A stretch of 64,000 bases of DNA from Picocystis sp. L7 (taxonomy: Eukaryota; Chlorophyta; Picocystophyceae; Picocystales; Picocystaceae), in the NCBI GenBank assembly GCA_020975725.1, contig QXJR01000014.1, forward strand, positions 124,001 through 188,000, written 5' to 3'. Shown in pieces: positions 39,166-50,376 of the stretch; within the stretch, counting starts at the first letter, position 1; every line of letters starts with the position of its first letter. The notes under the pieces are model-generated. The model had not been told where the DNA came from, did not search any database, and was given only the letters and a program-made list of their open reading frames with translations. A program made the translations under genes and the position numbers.

Positions 39166-41696
39166 TGTGAAGATAACTTTCTTTGCTTCTGATGGAGGCG
39201 AAGGTGGTTCATCTAGGAGATCCATGGTGGTTGAGCTTTATTCGATATGATGCAAATTGAGGACATTGAGGACGTTGGAAAAGTTGTTAGGCAAGGGACT
39301 ATGTTTGGTTGTTTAAGAAGCTTGTAACCCATTTTACAACATGTCTTGCACCATTAGCATTGGTTGTCCTACTGTAGTGGAGATCGTGATGAAGCTCTAT
39401 CATTTGAATACTCTGTACCACTTGCTGACCTTTCACTCGATTTTTCACTGATGTACTCGAAAATTTCTATTTCTCCCCAAGCTTGCGAAATCGAAAACAC
39501 ATCTCTTGCTTGAGCGGGAATCATATTTCGGATGAAGATTTCAAGTTGGGCAGATGCATCTGCCTTTTGCTTCACGGAAGGTCGTGTCATTGGTTTCCAG
39601 CCATGCACACCAAATGGCTAGCATGGGGCAAATTTGCTGAGGAGTAACTTCTCCTTGTTTTCGTGGGCCTTACTAGAGGTACGACATTGCCGGAAGAAAA
39701 GACTCTTGGGTTTTCCAGGAATGCAATTTGTAATCGCTCGTTGACATGTTCTCACGGCAATGCATTGCTGGTCTATTGAAAGACAACAATCAATCGCCAC
39801 TCTTGTTCTTCTGATTCGAATTCCACGCGCTCGCTTCCTATACTCCCTTACCATATGCCCACCTTCATCAGGCCAATAGTTGGCAGTTGGAATGGTATCG
39901 AGGTCTTCGAAACATGCTACATGCTCATTCTTGCCATCCTTCGAGAAGAGCACAATCACGTTTAAGTACTCATCGTTGGTACATACTCTTTTCAAACTTT
40001 TCATTTCACTCCCAAACTTTTGAGTGCTGATTTCTTGACTTTCAAGCCCAATGGAGTGAAGTGCTCGACCTCCTCCATGTTCTCCATTGTGCGGTAAAGA
40101 TCTTGGAACAAGTTCAAGGAATCCACAATGGTTTTTCCCTACAACAAGAATTGTCCTCCAACACACGTCAGAAAAGTATTGTGGGACCTTGGGACTCAAG
40201 GAATCAAACTTGGTGATTTAGACGAAGCAAAAACAAATCTCATAGGACCACTTAGAATGTTGCGTGACCACATTTTGATATCAAGGAACGGGCGATTGGG
40301 AGTTGTTCTTTGCTTAGTAGGAATGTGTTAAGCGTTGGGTTCCATTTATGCTTTGAACACTTTTATACCAGTTTGTGCGAGAAGAATTTTCAAGAGATTT
40401 TGTGACAAAGAGATTGAAGTACTTGGTCGTGATGACATCAAAGAGTTGTTTAGAGAAAGCAGACACTTAGGCATGGCCATTCTTTGCCTTACAAGGATGA
40501 CTAGGAGTCGGAAGAAGGAATTGTCCTTGTGCCACTACATGATGGAAAGACTAGCTAGAAGTTCAACATTCAAGAAATTACTAAAATTGGATGTTAATGA
40601 TACTCCAGTGGATGGAAGTTGCGATGGGGAACTCGAAAGGATGGGGAGCTTGGAGTTTGCCTAGACAGGTTGCTTGGGCCCCAACGGTGCTTTTGTCCGT
40701 CACGGTCGGAATTACTTAAAAAGTTCCACTGTTCGCAAAGAAAAAGAGTACAAGAAGAGCACCGAGATGGTACCCGGTGTCATTCATTATCTCGGTGGCA
40801 CATGCTCCCAAGTGGTTGGTGTCCATGTTATACATGGACGGGATCCACAAAGCACAGTTGACATTATGGAGTTCTTGTGCTACTTCTTTGAAGAGCCCCC
40901 TAAGAAAACTATGCATGGCAACGCAAAGGAGCTACAACTTGTTTGTGCAATGCGTGAACCTGATTTGATGGGAACACAATCTTCTTACAAGATCAAGCAC
41001 ACCATAGGAATCACACAAGCGCTCCTGCGCACTCTTGCACTAGCGATGATCGAGCAATCACCAATGGACCTTTGAGTGAACAACACAATGCCGATATCAG
41101 GATTCAACAAAATTCAATGCTTTTTAGCAACCAAGCGGGATACATGATCCTCATATGTGCCCAAGCATTACTTTGGAATAGCAAAAAGAGAAGAGCCCAC
41201 ACAAACATTCACGATGATGACAACAATGAAATGTAATCATTTGTTACACTTATGAAGTCGATTTAATGTAAGATTACCATGCACAAAGCTCATAAGCCTC
41301 ACATAAATCCATTGCATGCACAACTTTGCAACGGAAGCGGCAAAGACTCTAGAGGAAGCGTACTGAAGAGATCTAAGACGAAAGGAAGTCTTCAATCTTG
41401 CTTACGAAAGAAGTAGACATCTAAAGCCAAAAAGTCTTGATGACAAATGTATAATATACATACACAATATAGGATGAAATCTCCCACAAGAATTGACATG
41501 GTTTCTACTTCATATCCCTACTTGCCATCCCTTTTGCCTAGTAGGAGCATACGGCATCCACCTCCATCATCACCAACAATTGATCATTCTACCCACCGGC
41601 ACTACCATTATCAACAAAACGGTGTCTATTTATCTACTAGTGAAAGCAACTCCATCTGTACTAGCAGCACCAGAGGTAGACCAGCAAAAATTCTTG
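39166..41696. other. AT-richer centre of the fold-back element, no recognised transposase
   Basis: This 2.5-kb unique segment is clearly more AT-rich than the flanking host genes. Moderately long frames lie at 39618-40199 (minus, 193 residues), 40335-40664 (plus, 109) and 40674-41075 (plus, 133). The last two are nearly contiguous and read like protein (for example HYLGGTCSQVVGVHVIHGRD and RIFKRFCDKEIEVLGRDDIK), but I cannot assign them to the Harbinger DDE transposase or to its Myb-like partner. The segment may hold a decayed or very divergent transposase, or captured sequence. The stretches 39240-39368 and 41076-41696 hold nothing I can name. Confidence 0.5.
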
Positions 41697-44104
41697 ATCC
41701 ATTTGCAGGTGGCTGAAGGTGCACCACCAGCACCTGCACAAAGTTTCGATCCATCTGCAGCTGGCTGGAGGTGCACCACCAGCACCTGCACAAAGTTTCG
41801 ATCCATCTGCAGGTGGTTGGAGGTGCACCAAAAGCAGCTGCACTGAGGTTCCAGCCACTTGCAGGTGGATGCAATGGCACCACCAGCAGTGCCATTGGCT
41901 GGCCATCCATTTGCAGGTGGTTGGAGGTGCACCACCAGCAGCTGCACTGAGGTTCCAGCCACCTGCAGGTGGATGCAATGGCCCCACCAGCAGTGCCATT
42001 GGCTGGCCATCCATTTGCAGGTGGTTAGAGGTGCACCACCAGCAGCTGCACTGAGGTTCCAGCCACCTGCAGGTGGATGCAATGGCCCCACCAGCAGTGC
42101 CATTGGCTGGCCATCCATTTGCAGGTGGTTGGAGGTGCACCACCAGCAGCTGCACTGAGGTTCCAGCCACCTGCAGGTGGATGCAATGGCCCCACCAGCA
42201 GTGCCATTGGCTGGCCATCCATTTGCAGGTGGTTGGAGGTGCACCACCAGCAGCTGCACTGAGGTTCCAGTCACCTGCAGGTGGATGCAATGGCCCCACC
42301 AGCAGTGCCATTGGCTGGCCAACCATTTGCAGGTGGCTGGAGGTGCACCACCAGCACCTGCAGAAAGTTTCGATCCATTTGCAGGTGGTTGGAGGTGCAC
42401 CACCAGCAGCTGCACTGAGGTTCCAGCCACCTGCAGGTGGATGAAATGGCACTGCCAGCAGTGCCGTTGGCTGGCCATCCATTTGCAGGTGGCTGGAGGT
42501 GTACCACCAGCAGCTGCACTGAGGTTCCAGTCACCTGCAGGTGGATGCAATGGCCCCACCAGCAGTGCCATTGGCTGGCCATCCATTTGCAGGTGGCTGG
42601 AGGTGCACCACCAGCACCTGCAGAAAGTTTCGATCCATTTGCAGGTGGTTGGAGGTGCACCACCAGCAGCTGCACTGAGGTTCCAGCCACCTGCAGGTGG
42701 ATGCAATGGCCCCACCAGCAGTGCCATTGGCTGGCCATCCATTTGCAGGTGGTTGGAGGTGCACCACCAGCAGCTGCACTGAGGTTCCAGTCACCTGCAG
42801 GAGGATGCAATGGCCACACCAGCAGTGCCATTGGCTGGCCATCCATTTGCAGCTGGCTGGAGGTGCACCACCAGCACCTGCAGAAAGTTTCGATCCATTT
42901 GCAGGTGGTTGGAGGTGTACCACCAGCAGCTGCACTGAGGTTCCAGCCACCTGCAGGTGGATGCAATGGCACCACCAGCAGTGCCATTGGCTGGCCATCC
43001 ATTTGCAGGTGGTTGGAGGTGCACCACCAGCAGCTGCAGAAAGTTTCGATCCATTTGCAGGTGGTTGGAGGTGCACCACCAGCAGCTGCACTGAGGTTCC
43101 AGTCACCTGCAGGTGGATGCAATGGCACCACCAGCAGTGCCATTGGCTGGCCATCCATTTGCAGGTGGCTGGAGGTGCACCACCAGCAGCTGCAGAAAGT
43201 TTCGATCCATTTGCAGGTGGTTGGAGGTGCACCACCAGCAGCTGCACTGAGGTTCCAGCCACCTGCAGGTGGATGCAATGGCCCCACCAGCAGTGCCATT
43301 GGCTGGCCATCCATTTGCAGGTGGTTGGAGGTGCACCACCAGCACCTGCAGAAAGTTTCGATCCATTTGCAGGTGGGTGGAGGTGCACCACCAGCAGCTG
43401 CACTGAGGTTCCAGTCACCTGCAGGTGGATGCAATGGCACCACCAGCAGTGCCATTGGCTGGCCATCCATTTGCAGGTGGCTGGAGGTGCACCACCAGCA
43501 CCTGCAGAAAGTTTCGATCCATTTGCAGGTGGTTGGAGGTGCACCACCAGCAGCTGCACTGAGGTTCCAGCCACCTGCAGGTGGATGCAATGGCCCCACC
43601 AGCAGTGCCATTGGCTGGCCATCCATTTGCAGGTGGTTGGAGGTGCACCACCAGCAGCTGCACTGAGGTTCCAGTCACCTGCAGGTGGATGCAATGGCCA
43701 CACCAGCAGTGCCATTGGCTGGCCATCCATTTGCAGGTGGTTGGAGGTGCACCACCAGCAGCTGCACTGAGGTTCCAGTCACCTGCAGGTGGATGCAATG
43801 GCCACACCAGCAGTGCCATTGGCTGGCCATCCATTTGCAGCTGGCTGGAGGTGTACCACCAGCAGCTGCACTGAGGTTCCAGTCACCTGCAGGTGGATGC
43901 AATGGCACCACCAGCAGTGCCATTGGCTGGCCATCCATTTGCAGGTGGCTGGAGGTGCACCACCAGCACCTGCAGAAAGTTTCGATCCATTTGCAGGTGG
44001 GTGGAGGTGCACCACCAGCAGCTGCACTGAGGTTCCAGCCACCTGCAGGTGGATGAAATGGCACTGCCAGCAGTGCCGTTGGCTGGCCATCCATTTGCAG
44101 GTGG
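41697..44104 (-). repeat. Right minisatellite array, inverted copy
   Basis: This is about 2.4 kb of the same 104/52-base repeat as in the left array, in reverse orientation. The order of 104- and 52-base variants differs from the left array, and it is about 500 bases shorter, so the two arrays have changed in copy number independently even though the outer arms have stayed almost identical. Confidence 0.95.
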
Positions 44105-44838
44105 CTGAAGCTGTCACTGTTCCATTTGTGACCATGGATGATGCACATGGTAGAATTCCTGCTGATTTTAGCTGGCAATGACTGTCAGTAGAGAGCTATG
44201 AGGCAGAGTTATCAACTCCCTAGCACAGTTTCAACCGAGTGTTGAACATTTGTACCGCATGAGAAAGCCGTTTGCGTGTTTGTTCGTGACGTCGTTGCTC
44301 TCGTATCGGGAGAGGTGCCTGTTCGGTTTTGCAGGGAAGGAAAATACCTTCCCTTTGCCGCTCGTGGCCGTTCGTACTGGCCATTTGACGACAAATTCTT
44401 CATCCAACGGCTCTCGCAAGTTCGATGTGTCCTTCGGCATAGTTCCACCACGATTTCGAGACACCTCGACGTCAAGGGTGGCTGGAAATCATGGCGTCTG
44501 GGCCGTCTCCATCCGCCGTTTGTGCGTCCCTTCCCACTTCCTAGTTTCGCATGGTTCCATCGTCTTCACCTCCATCCCCTTCGTCGTCTTCGTCTTCGAT
44601 CCATGGACCATCGCACAGGCGCACGCGTCTCCTCCATGCGCGTGTGCGATGGTCTGTAGCTCCCACCACCGCATCCATCTTCGACGGCCTGTGCGGACAG
44701 GGGGTGCGTACTGCCGATTTTCCACCCAGGCCCCCCTTTGTTGCATATGGGCCATTTGCAACAACCCTCCTGAGAGAAGAACAGAGAGAAAAGACTGCTG
44801 CTATTGCAGCTAAAATTCAATGGAAATCATTCCAACCC
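44105..44838 (-). repeat. Right inverted arm of the fold-back element
   Basis: Reverse-complement partner of 35507-36240. The terminal bases CCAACCC abut the TTA target duplication at 44839-44841. The open frames in it mirror those of the left arm exactly. Confidence 0.92.
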
Positions 44839-44943
44839 TTACTGGGAAAAGGGAACCCAAAGGTGGTACTTGAAAGGGGATGAAAGGGGATGAAAGGGAA
44901 GGATCCAGGTTCGATCGAACAGAGGTGAACCCCACACGTACGC

Positions 44944-45264
44944 ATGCGTGCCAAGTGGACCGCCACAGGACGTGCCGAGCGCGTCGCGCCTGGTGATGGC
45001 GAGAGGCGACGGCCCAAGCGACCCGCTTTCCTGGACAAGTACGTCGTGGCACGTCCCAGGGCGTGCCCTGGATGCAAGAACGGGTGCGGAATGCTCATCT
45101 GCGGGAGATGCGACGGCGTCGGACTGGTGCACACCCGACCAGGTGGTGCGGGTGTGCCGAACAAAGTGGGAATCGCAAGATGCAAGACGTGCAACGGACA
45201 AGGAACCGTGACCTGTCCAGTTTGCTGCGGAACAGAAGAAAACGCACCCAACCCCATCCGATGA
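44944..45264 (+). CDS. BSD2-like DnaJ-type zinc-finger protein
   Basis: This 106-residue protein has a DnaJ cysteine-rich domain but no J domain. Four CxxC motifs are seen: CPGC, CGRC, CKTC and CPVC, two of them followed by the DnaJ GxG signature (CDGVG, CNGQG). Stand-alone domains of this kind in plants are plastid chaperones or redox helpers such as BSD2 (Rubisco assembly). The N-terminal 35 residues are Arg-rich with little acidic content, which could be a transit peptide, but that is inference. Its ATG lies 106 bases from the transposon end, so its promoter may overlap or have been altered by the insertion. Confidence 0.7.
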   Translation: MRAKWTATGRAERVAPGDGERRRPKRPAFLDKYVVARPRACPGCKNGCGMLICGRCDGVGLVHTRPGGAGVPNKVGIARCKTCNGQGTVTCPVCCGTEENAPNPIR

Positions 45265-45687
45265 CACCGGCGAATGCACACACGTCGGACGAGGCAAACG
45301 GAGTTTCGAAAGGGATCCGAAACGATATCAAACCAAGGTGAGTGACGAGGAAGCATGCGTCGAACTCATAGATCGGTGCTGCCATTCGTTGCGTCGAACG
45401 CCCCGCACAGTTCCGTGCTCTTCCGCGAGACAACGGACAGCGCCAATTTGACGGCGGGAAAAACAACACGGCTTCTGATACACGGGTCGCTCGAGAGCCA
45501 AAGACGTCCTGACAGATACGAGCCAAACAAATCGCGAAAGGGCTTTTATTTGCATCGGTGCGGCGTGCTGCACCCTAAAAACGCGCAGGACTGACCTCAA
45601 CATCATCGGTCGCCCATCCCAGCTTCCACTCGCATGATCTGGATGTGCGACACCAGGAACGGCCATCCGACCACCACCAACGTCGAA
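45265..45687. other. Unassigned; possible spliced small gene
   Basis: The ATG at 45262 overlaps the previous stop and opens a 26-codon stretch ending in a consensus donor GTGAGT at about 45339. Downstream + strand CTGAC motifs lie near 45509 and 45588. This could be a small spliced gene or an alternative end of the BSD2-like gene. I cannot assemble a recognisable product. Confidence 0.25.
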
Positions 45688-46304
45688 TCAGTGGCTTTCG
45701 TCTTGAAAGATTGAATGCTTCGCTATCGTAGGCTTTTCGTGCTTGTTTGGTTCGGGACGAGTCCCTTCGCGGCTGTTGTTCTCTCGTCTCCCGTGGGTGT
45801 TCCTTTTTCGCCCACGACCCTTCGAAGGTCCGACTTCGAACGCCCTCGCCACCGCTGCGGCATGATCTGCTTCCGACGCACGTTTCTTTCGGGACCAGAG
45901 AGGATACGCACATCGTGTCAGTTGGGTTCGTGGAAGCCGGAGGCGTGTCTCGTTGGACCCGAGCCCTTCGACCTTCGTCCTCGTCTCACCTGCGCCTCTT
46001 CTCGGCTGCATCCGATTGCATCTCCCGCATACACGTCATCCACGAATTCTCCTCCGATCGGATCTTTCTCCGGCTCTTCTCGCACGCCACATCCGCTCAT
46101 GATGCCTCGTTTCCATTCGCCACGGTGCTTGGCACCTTCTGCCCAGTAGTACGTCCCGGTTCCGTGCATTTCACCGCGTCGGAACTCCCCCTCATATCGA
46201 TCGCCGTTGGCGAACTGCAGCACCCCGTGTCCATGGGAAACGCCTGCATCTGCGACTCCTTCGTATGTCGTTCCAGAAGGCCACTGCACGCTGCACCAGC
46301 GCAT
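45688..46304 (-). CDS. MORN-repeat protein, two exons
   Basis: This MORN-repeat protein is of a type seen in plants and algae, where MORN repeats bind membranes or scaffolds. Exon 1 is 46304-45990, the intron is 45989-45886 (CAG/GTGAGA, with CTGAC near 45928), and exon 2 is 45885-45688, giving 170 residues. MORN units are clear: WPSGTTYEGVADAGVSHGHG, FANGDRYEGEFRRGEMHGTG and YYWAEGAKHRGEWKRGIMSG. After the junction the frame reads KRASEADHAAAVARAFEV, which resembles the Ala-rich helix that follows the repeats in plant MORN proteins and supports the splice. The function is unknown. It lies just downstream of CTR9 on the same strand (171 bases). Confidence 0.75.
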
Positions 46305-46475
46305 GGTCGGTTGTGTCGTGCGTCCAGGTCCTCCTCCCTGCCCCTTTCGAATCGATATCCTCCACAACCGCACGAAATCAGACGGTTGCGGACAATAACG
46401 GTGTAACTGGGACGGGAAACAACGAGGACCGTGTGGACGGATTTCGTTTATTCCAGGACGAGCGAAACGAAGGGT

Positions 46476-49400
46476 TCAGCTCGGAGACGGTGGCGGAGGT
46501 GCTTCCTCTTCCTCTTCGATCCGAGAAGCGGCACGCTTGCGTTTGCGATCTGCCTCGGCTTCTTCAGCGCCTCCCCATTCCTCGTCGGAAGAGTCCTCCA
46601 GACCCAATGCACGCAGGTCCCGTGGCGGTGCTTCTGCAGCTGCTGGAGCCTCGTCCGGAGCAGAGACACCTCCATTTCGTTCTCCCACGGTTTGCTCGCC
46701 GTCTACGTCGCGGTATTCCTCCTCGTCCGACGAGACGAGGCCAGCATCTTCCAAACCATATCCACCACCGACGTCGTCCTCTTCCACCAGGTCCTGCGTT
46801 GCAGACTCTTTCCCTTTCTTGCGCTTCCTGCGCTTGCTCTCGGCTTGGCGACCTCCACCCTGAAGCTTCCATTGCTCCTTAAGCATCTCCAGCTTTTCCT
46901 GTGCCTGACGAGCCTGAAGCTCCTGACGCTCATGCTCCTCCTTCGCCAATTGTTCCTGGCGCGCTCGCTCGACCTCCTCCTCCTGCTTCGAACGTTCGTA
47001 ACGCTCCTGCTCTTCCTCGACACGCGTCTGCTCCAATGCCAACTCTTCCTTCCTCCTGGAGACGTACTCTCGGGCCGAAACCAAATTCCTCTTGCAGTGC
47101 TCCAGGTGGACCGATAGTGCCTCCTCGTTGTATCCGAACCTGGCGTGAGCAGCTACGTAGACTGTCCTCAAGTATTGAAAGATGGAAGAAGCTTGATCCA
47201 GGCCTTGTGCTGCCAGTTGCAGGTCCCGCAACTTTGCCCTTAATCCTTTCTTCTGCTCTTCTCGCACAAACGTACGAGTTCCATACTCCTGAAGGACATG
47301 TGCACAATCAAACCAAAGTCGGAGATCATGAGGTCGGTGATGAATCGCCCTCTGCAAAGACTCCTTGGCTTCCAAGAGCTTTCCTTCTTCATAGAGGGCT
47401 TTCGCTCTTAACAGTAAAACCGACTCGTCGTGCCCAAACGAAAAACGCTGCAATATTGTCTCCGAAAGCTTTGAAGCAATTGCATTGTCTCCAGATAGAA
47501 GATGAGCCTGAGCAAGATTGCACAAGGCATCTGCTAACAGAGCCTGGTTGTCCTCAGCCACTGCAGCCTCCTGCACAGCAGCAAAAGCCTGTCTTGCTTC
47601 TTTGAACTTTTGCTCTCTGAGGAGCACCAGGCCAATCCCGTTGGCAGCATACGTGCAGTTGCTTGATTCTTTCAATACCATTGCAAAGTAGTCGTTGGCC
47701 TTTGCCAAATGGTACTTGATTCTGCTCTTCTCTTTCTCGTCCATGTTCGACCTCGATCGTGGCGTCGTCAGGAAGTTCAGGTTTCCTTCTGCAATCATCG
47801 GGAACACCTGACTCTTCCTCTCCGAACCTTTCCTCTTCATTTTGCTAAGCAGAGCCTTTGTCTCTGGCCACTTGTGCATATCCAGAAACAAGTGCACACG
47901 CATGCCCATTAGAGAATCAGTCAATATCACTTTTTCCTCTTCAGTAACATCGTCGGTTGCCAACAGAGATTCTGCCTTTTGGAGTTCTTTCAATGCCGAA
48001 TCGAAATCTGACAGCTTTTTGAAAATGCCTGCCATCCTAAAATAGCAATCGTAGTAGCCTGGAATGCACTTCAGAATCGAACAATACAGATGTTTTGCCA
48101 TTTTGAAGTTGCCTGACTCTTCGATCGCACGGGCTAGGTTGTAGGCAATGGTGACCTGCACCCCAGGTTTCAATTTTTGCGTAACTCTGTCAATGCATGC
48201 CGAATCGAGCACCCAGTCGTCATCCATTGCTAGGTTCTTGCTCTGCTGCAAACTTTCCAATGCACTACAAAACGCCGTGCTTGCACTGTGAAATTGACGT
48301 TTTTTATAGTACATGATACCTGTGTTGTTCAGAAGGAAGACATAATTGGTCGATAGCTTTTCTTTGTCCAGGACATTCTCTGTAAGTTTCAGGAAGCGTT
48401 CGTAGTGCTGCAAGGCCAGCTTGGTGTCAGACTGAACGTAGCAGTCTCCAATCAGTCGATGCGCATCAGCATTCCCCGGCGAGAGATTGATTGCTGTCTT
48501 TAGAAATTCAACTGCCTTCACCAGTTCCCCACTCTTGTGATAAAGCTCCCCAATCACAGCATGGAGTTCGCTTGATAGAGGGATGCCTTTGCATGCTCTT
48601 TCGAAAGCCTCAGCTGCAACCTTCAAGTTCGACTCTCCTTCGTGCAAATGCATTTGACCAAGGCCAATGAAAGGAAGTGGAAAGGTAGGGTCCCTGTCAC
48701 AGGCCGCCATATAGTTTTGCTTCGCTTCTTTCATCATGCCTTGAGCATGACATGCACAGGCTGTCACGTACAGACTCTCCGCTTGAAGCTTGGGTCTATC
48801 TGATGCTCTTTCGAAAGCTTTTGCTGCTAATCCACCAGCAGTGCCATAGTCACCTCTTGCCAACAAATGAAAGGAAAGATTACCCAGAACGTTTGGGTCG
48901 TCCTGACCCCCAGGTGACTCAAAAGCCCATTTGAGAAGCGTTGCAGCTTCATTCTGCTTGGCAATCTTCTTCTGTCCCTCGAGCGACTTTGCTTCATTGA
49001 CACGCATGACTGCCAATGCTACCAAGGCCGTGACATTGTTCTCTTCAAGATGTAGAACTCGATTGAATGCTGCTTCTGCTTGCTTGATGTAGCCAAGTTT
49101 CATCGAGCAAAGCCCAATGCCATTGCGGACGCTGACTGGGCATCCAGGGTGCATCATCAACACATCTGTGTAGCATGCCAATGCTTCTCCCCACTCTCCC
49201 TGCATGCAGCACACTTGTGCTTTTCCTAAAAGGCCTACAACATTCCGTTTGCCATTATCTCTCCTTCGACTGGCTTCTTCGAAACTTTTCTTCGCCAGTG
49301 GAAGCTCCCCCTTTGCCATCTGCAGCATACCCCGTCCAACCAACGGCATTTGCTCCTGTTGGCCGGTTTGGATTAGTCCGGCTTGGTTCAAGTAGGTGAG

Positions 49401-49952
49401 TGCCATTGCAAAGGCCTGGTCCCTCTGCAACTTCATGGTGGTTTTGAACGTGCGTGCGGTGGCCACAAAGTAGGCAGCCAGAAGACAGAGGATCTTCATT
49501 CTTTCGTACTGTGCATCAGGGTGGTTTTTTTCCACGACTGGATGCCTTCCTGAATCGAGGACCTTCATAAAATGCTCGACCTTCCCTTGAGACAGATACG
49601 CTTTCTGTGTTCGACCCAGAGGACCGGGTGGCGAAGCGTCCACGGGTTAGCATCCACTCCCTTTCGGCACGTCTGCGACCGACGCCATCCGTTTCGATCC
49701 ATGTTCCATGTACGATAGCAGTCTCTTCTCCCACACCACACATTCGGCTCGATGCGTTCGCCTTCGTGGCACGGTTCCTCCTTGCCGCCTCCTACTCACC
49801 GCGACGTCGATCCACATGGCGGGAGGCGCGACTTCTCCCTGCAGAAGCTGCAGCACGACTTCCACGTCGTCCGGGAGTGCGTCCAGGCGCAGCTCCACGT
49901 GCTGCGGCCCGTCTTTCACCGGCACGAAGAGCGTCTGCTTCGCCACCGCCAT
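46476..49952 (-). CDS. CTR9: CTR9, TPR scaffold of the PAF1 complex, two exons
   Basis: CTR9 is the TPR scaffold of the PAF1 transcription-elongation complex. Exon 1 is 49952-49800 (51 codons), the intron is 49799-49605 (GTGAGT...CACAG, with CTAAC near 49649), and exon 2 is 49604-46476, giving 1093 residues. The main frame has no ATG of its own. Exon 1 supplies the family N-terminus (FVPVKDGPQHVELRLDALP), and the junction WIDVA/KAYLSQGKVEHF has the same spacing as human CTR9. TPR helices fill residues about 60-830. A Glu/Arg/Gln-rich coiled coil follows (AREYVSRRKEEL onward), then a Lys-rich segment and an acidic tail (SSDEEEYRD, EDSSDEEW), as in other CTR9 proteins. WDR61, another PAF1-complex subunit, lies about 3.4 kb upstream. 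Confidence 0.95.
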
Positions 49953-50172
49953 CGCGTGCTCGCCTTCGTGCTTTGCTCTCGATCCAGGGTGAGGAGAACC
50001 CCCCCGTTTGCCCTGGATCGGGGAGTTTCTTCTCCACGGGAGACGGGAAGGAGGAACCGAGGGGGTCGGAGAGGCACACCCAGGCAGTGGAGGGGGAGGC
50101 ATGGGATGGATGGACCGTTGTGTACATCTAGCGCATACGGGCGATTCGTGACGTCGGCGGGAGGCGAAGCAG

Positions 50173-50376
50173 ATGGATGAACGCAAGGAAGGCGCAGACA
50201 CCCCTCCTGCTTTTCACCCTCGCTTGCGATGCCACGCCCCGCGCTACGATAAGGACGAGAGCAAGCGTCCCTTGCAAGTTCGCGCGATCGTCCACTCAAA
50301 GGACCTCGGGAGAATGCATGTGGTGAAGAGGCAGGAAGTGGAACTGTTGACCAACGTTCCCAAACAATGCGTGTAA
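50173..50376 (+). CDS. Possible short ORF divergent from CTR9, unrecognised
   Basis: A 67-residue ATG frame, charged (KDESKRPLQVRAIVHSKDLG), starts 221 bases upstream of and divergent from CTR9. Its position and amino-acid make-up would fit a real first exon, but no family is recognised and no clear donor was found. It could equally be CTR9 promoter sequence. Confidence 0.2.
   Translation: MDERKEGADTPPAFHPRLRCHAPRYDKDESKRPLQVRAIVHSKDLGRMHVVKRQEVELLTNVPKQCV

Larger units (their letters stand above)
35507..44838. mobile_element. Fold-back DNA transposon with TTA target-site duplication (PIF/Harbinger-like)
   Basis: A 9332-base insertion begins GGGTTGGAATGATTTCC and ends with the exact reverse complement. 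It is flanked on both sides by TTA (35504-35506 and 44839-44841), a 3-base target duplication. Coordinates on the two arms sum to 80345 throughout, so the arms match without indels for over 730 bases. Inside each arm lies a minisatellite array in opposite orientation, and in the middle a 2.5-kb AT-richer segment. A TTA duplication and terminal GGG are typical of PIF/Harbinger elements; the overall plan (long arms made partly of tandem repeats) resembles Drosophila fold-back elements. I cannot identify a transposase in the centre, so it may be non-autonomous. Near-identity of the arms suggests recent insertion or ongoing gene conversion. Confidence 0.85.

Noticed and set aside
36167-39250. Many overlapping open frames of 60-243 codons in the left array
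   Set aside because: They are translations of the 104/52-base minisatellite in several frames of both strands, with no protein family resemblance; openness follows from the repeat unit lacking stops.
39369-39608. 79-codon minus frame at the edge of the transposon centre as a gene
   Set aside because: No family match, no supporting signals; kept only as part of the unassigned centre.
41626-44181. Frames up to 451 codons in the right array
   Set aside because: Same minisatellite in inverted orientation; mirrored frames on both strands show no coding bias for one.
49641-49643. Start of CTR9 at a GTG
   Set aside because: An upstream exon (49952-49800) supplies the conserved N-terminus and joins in phase.
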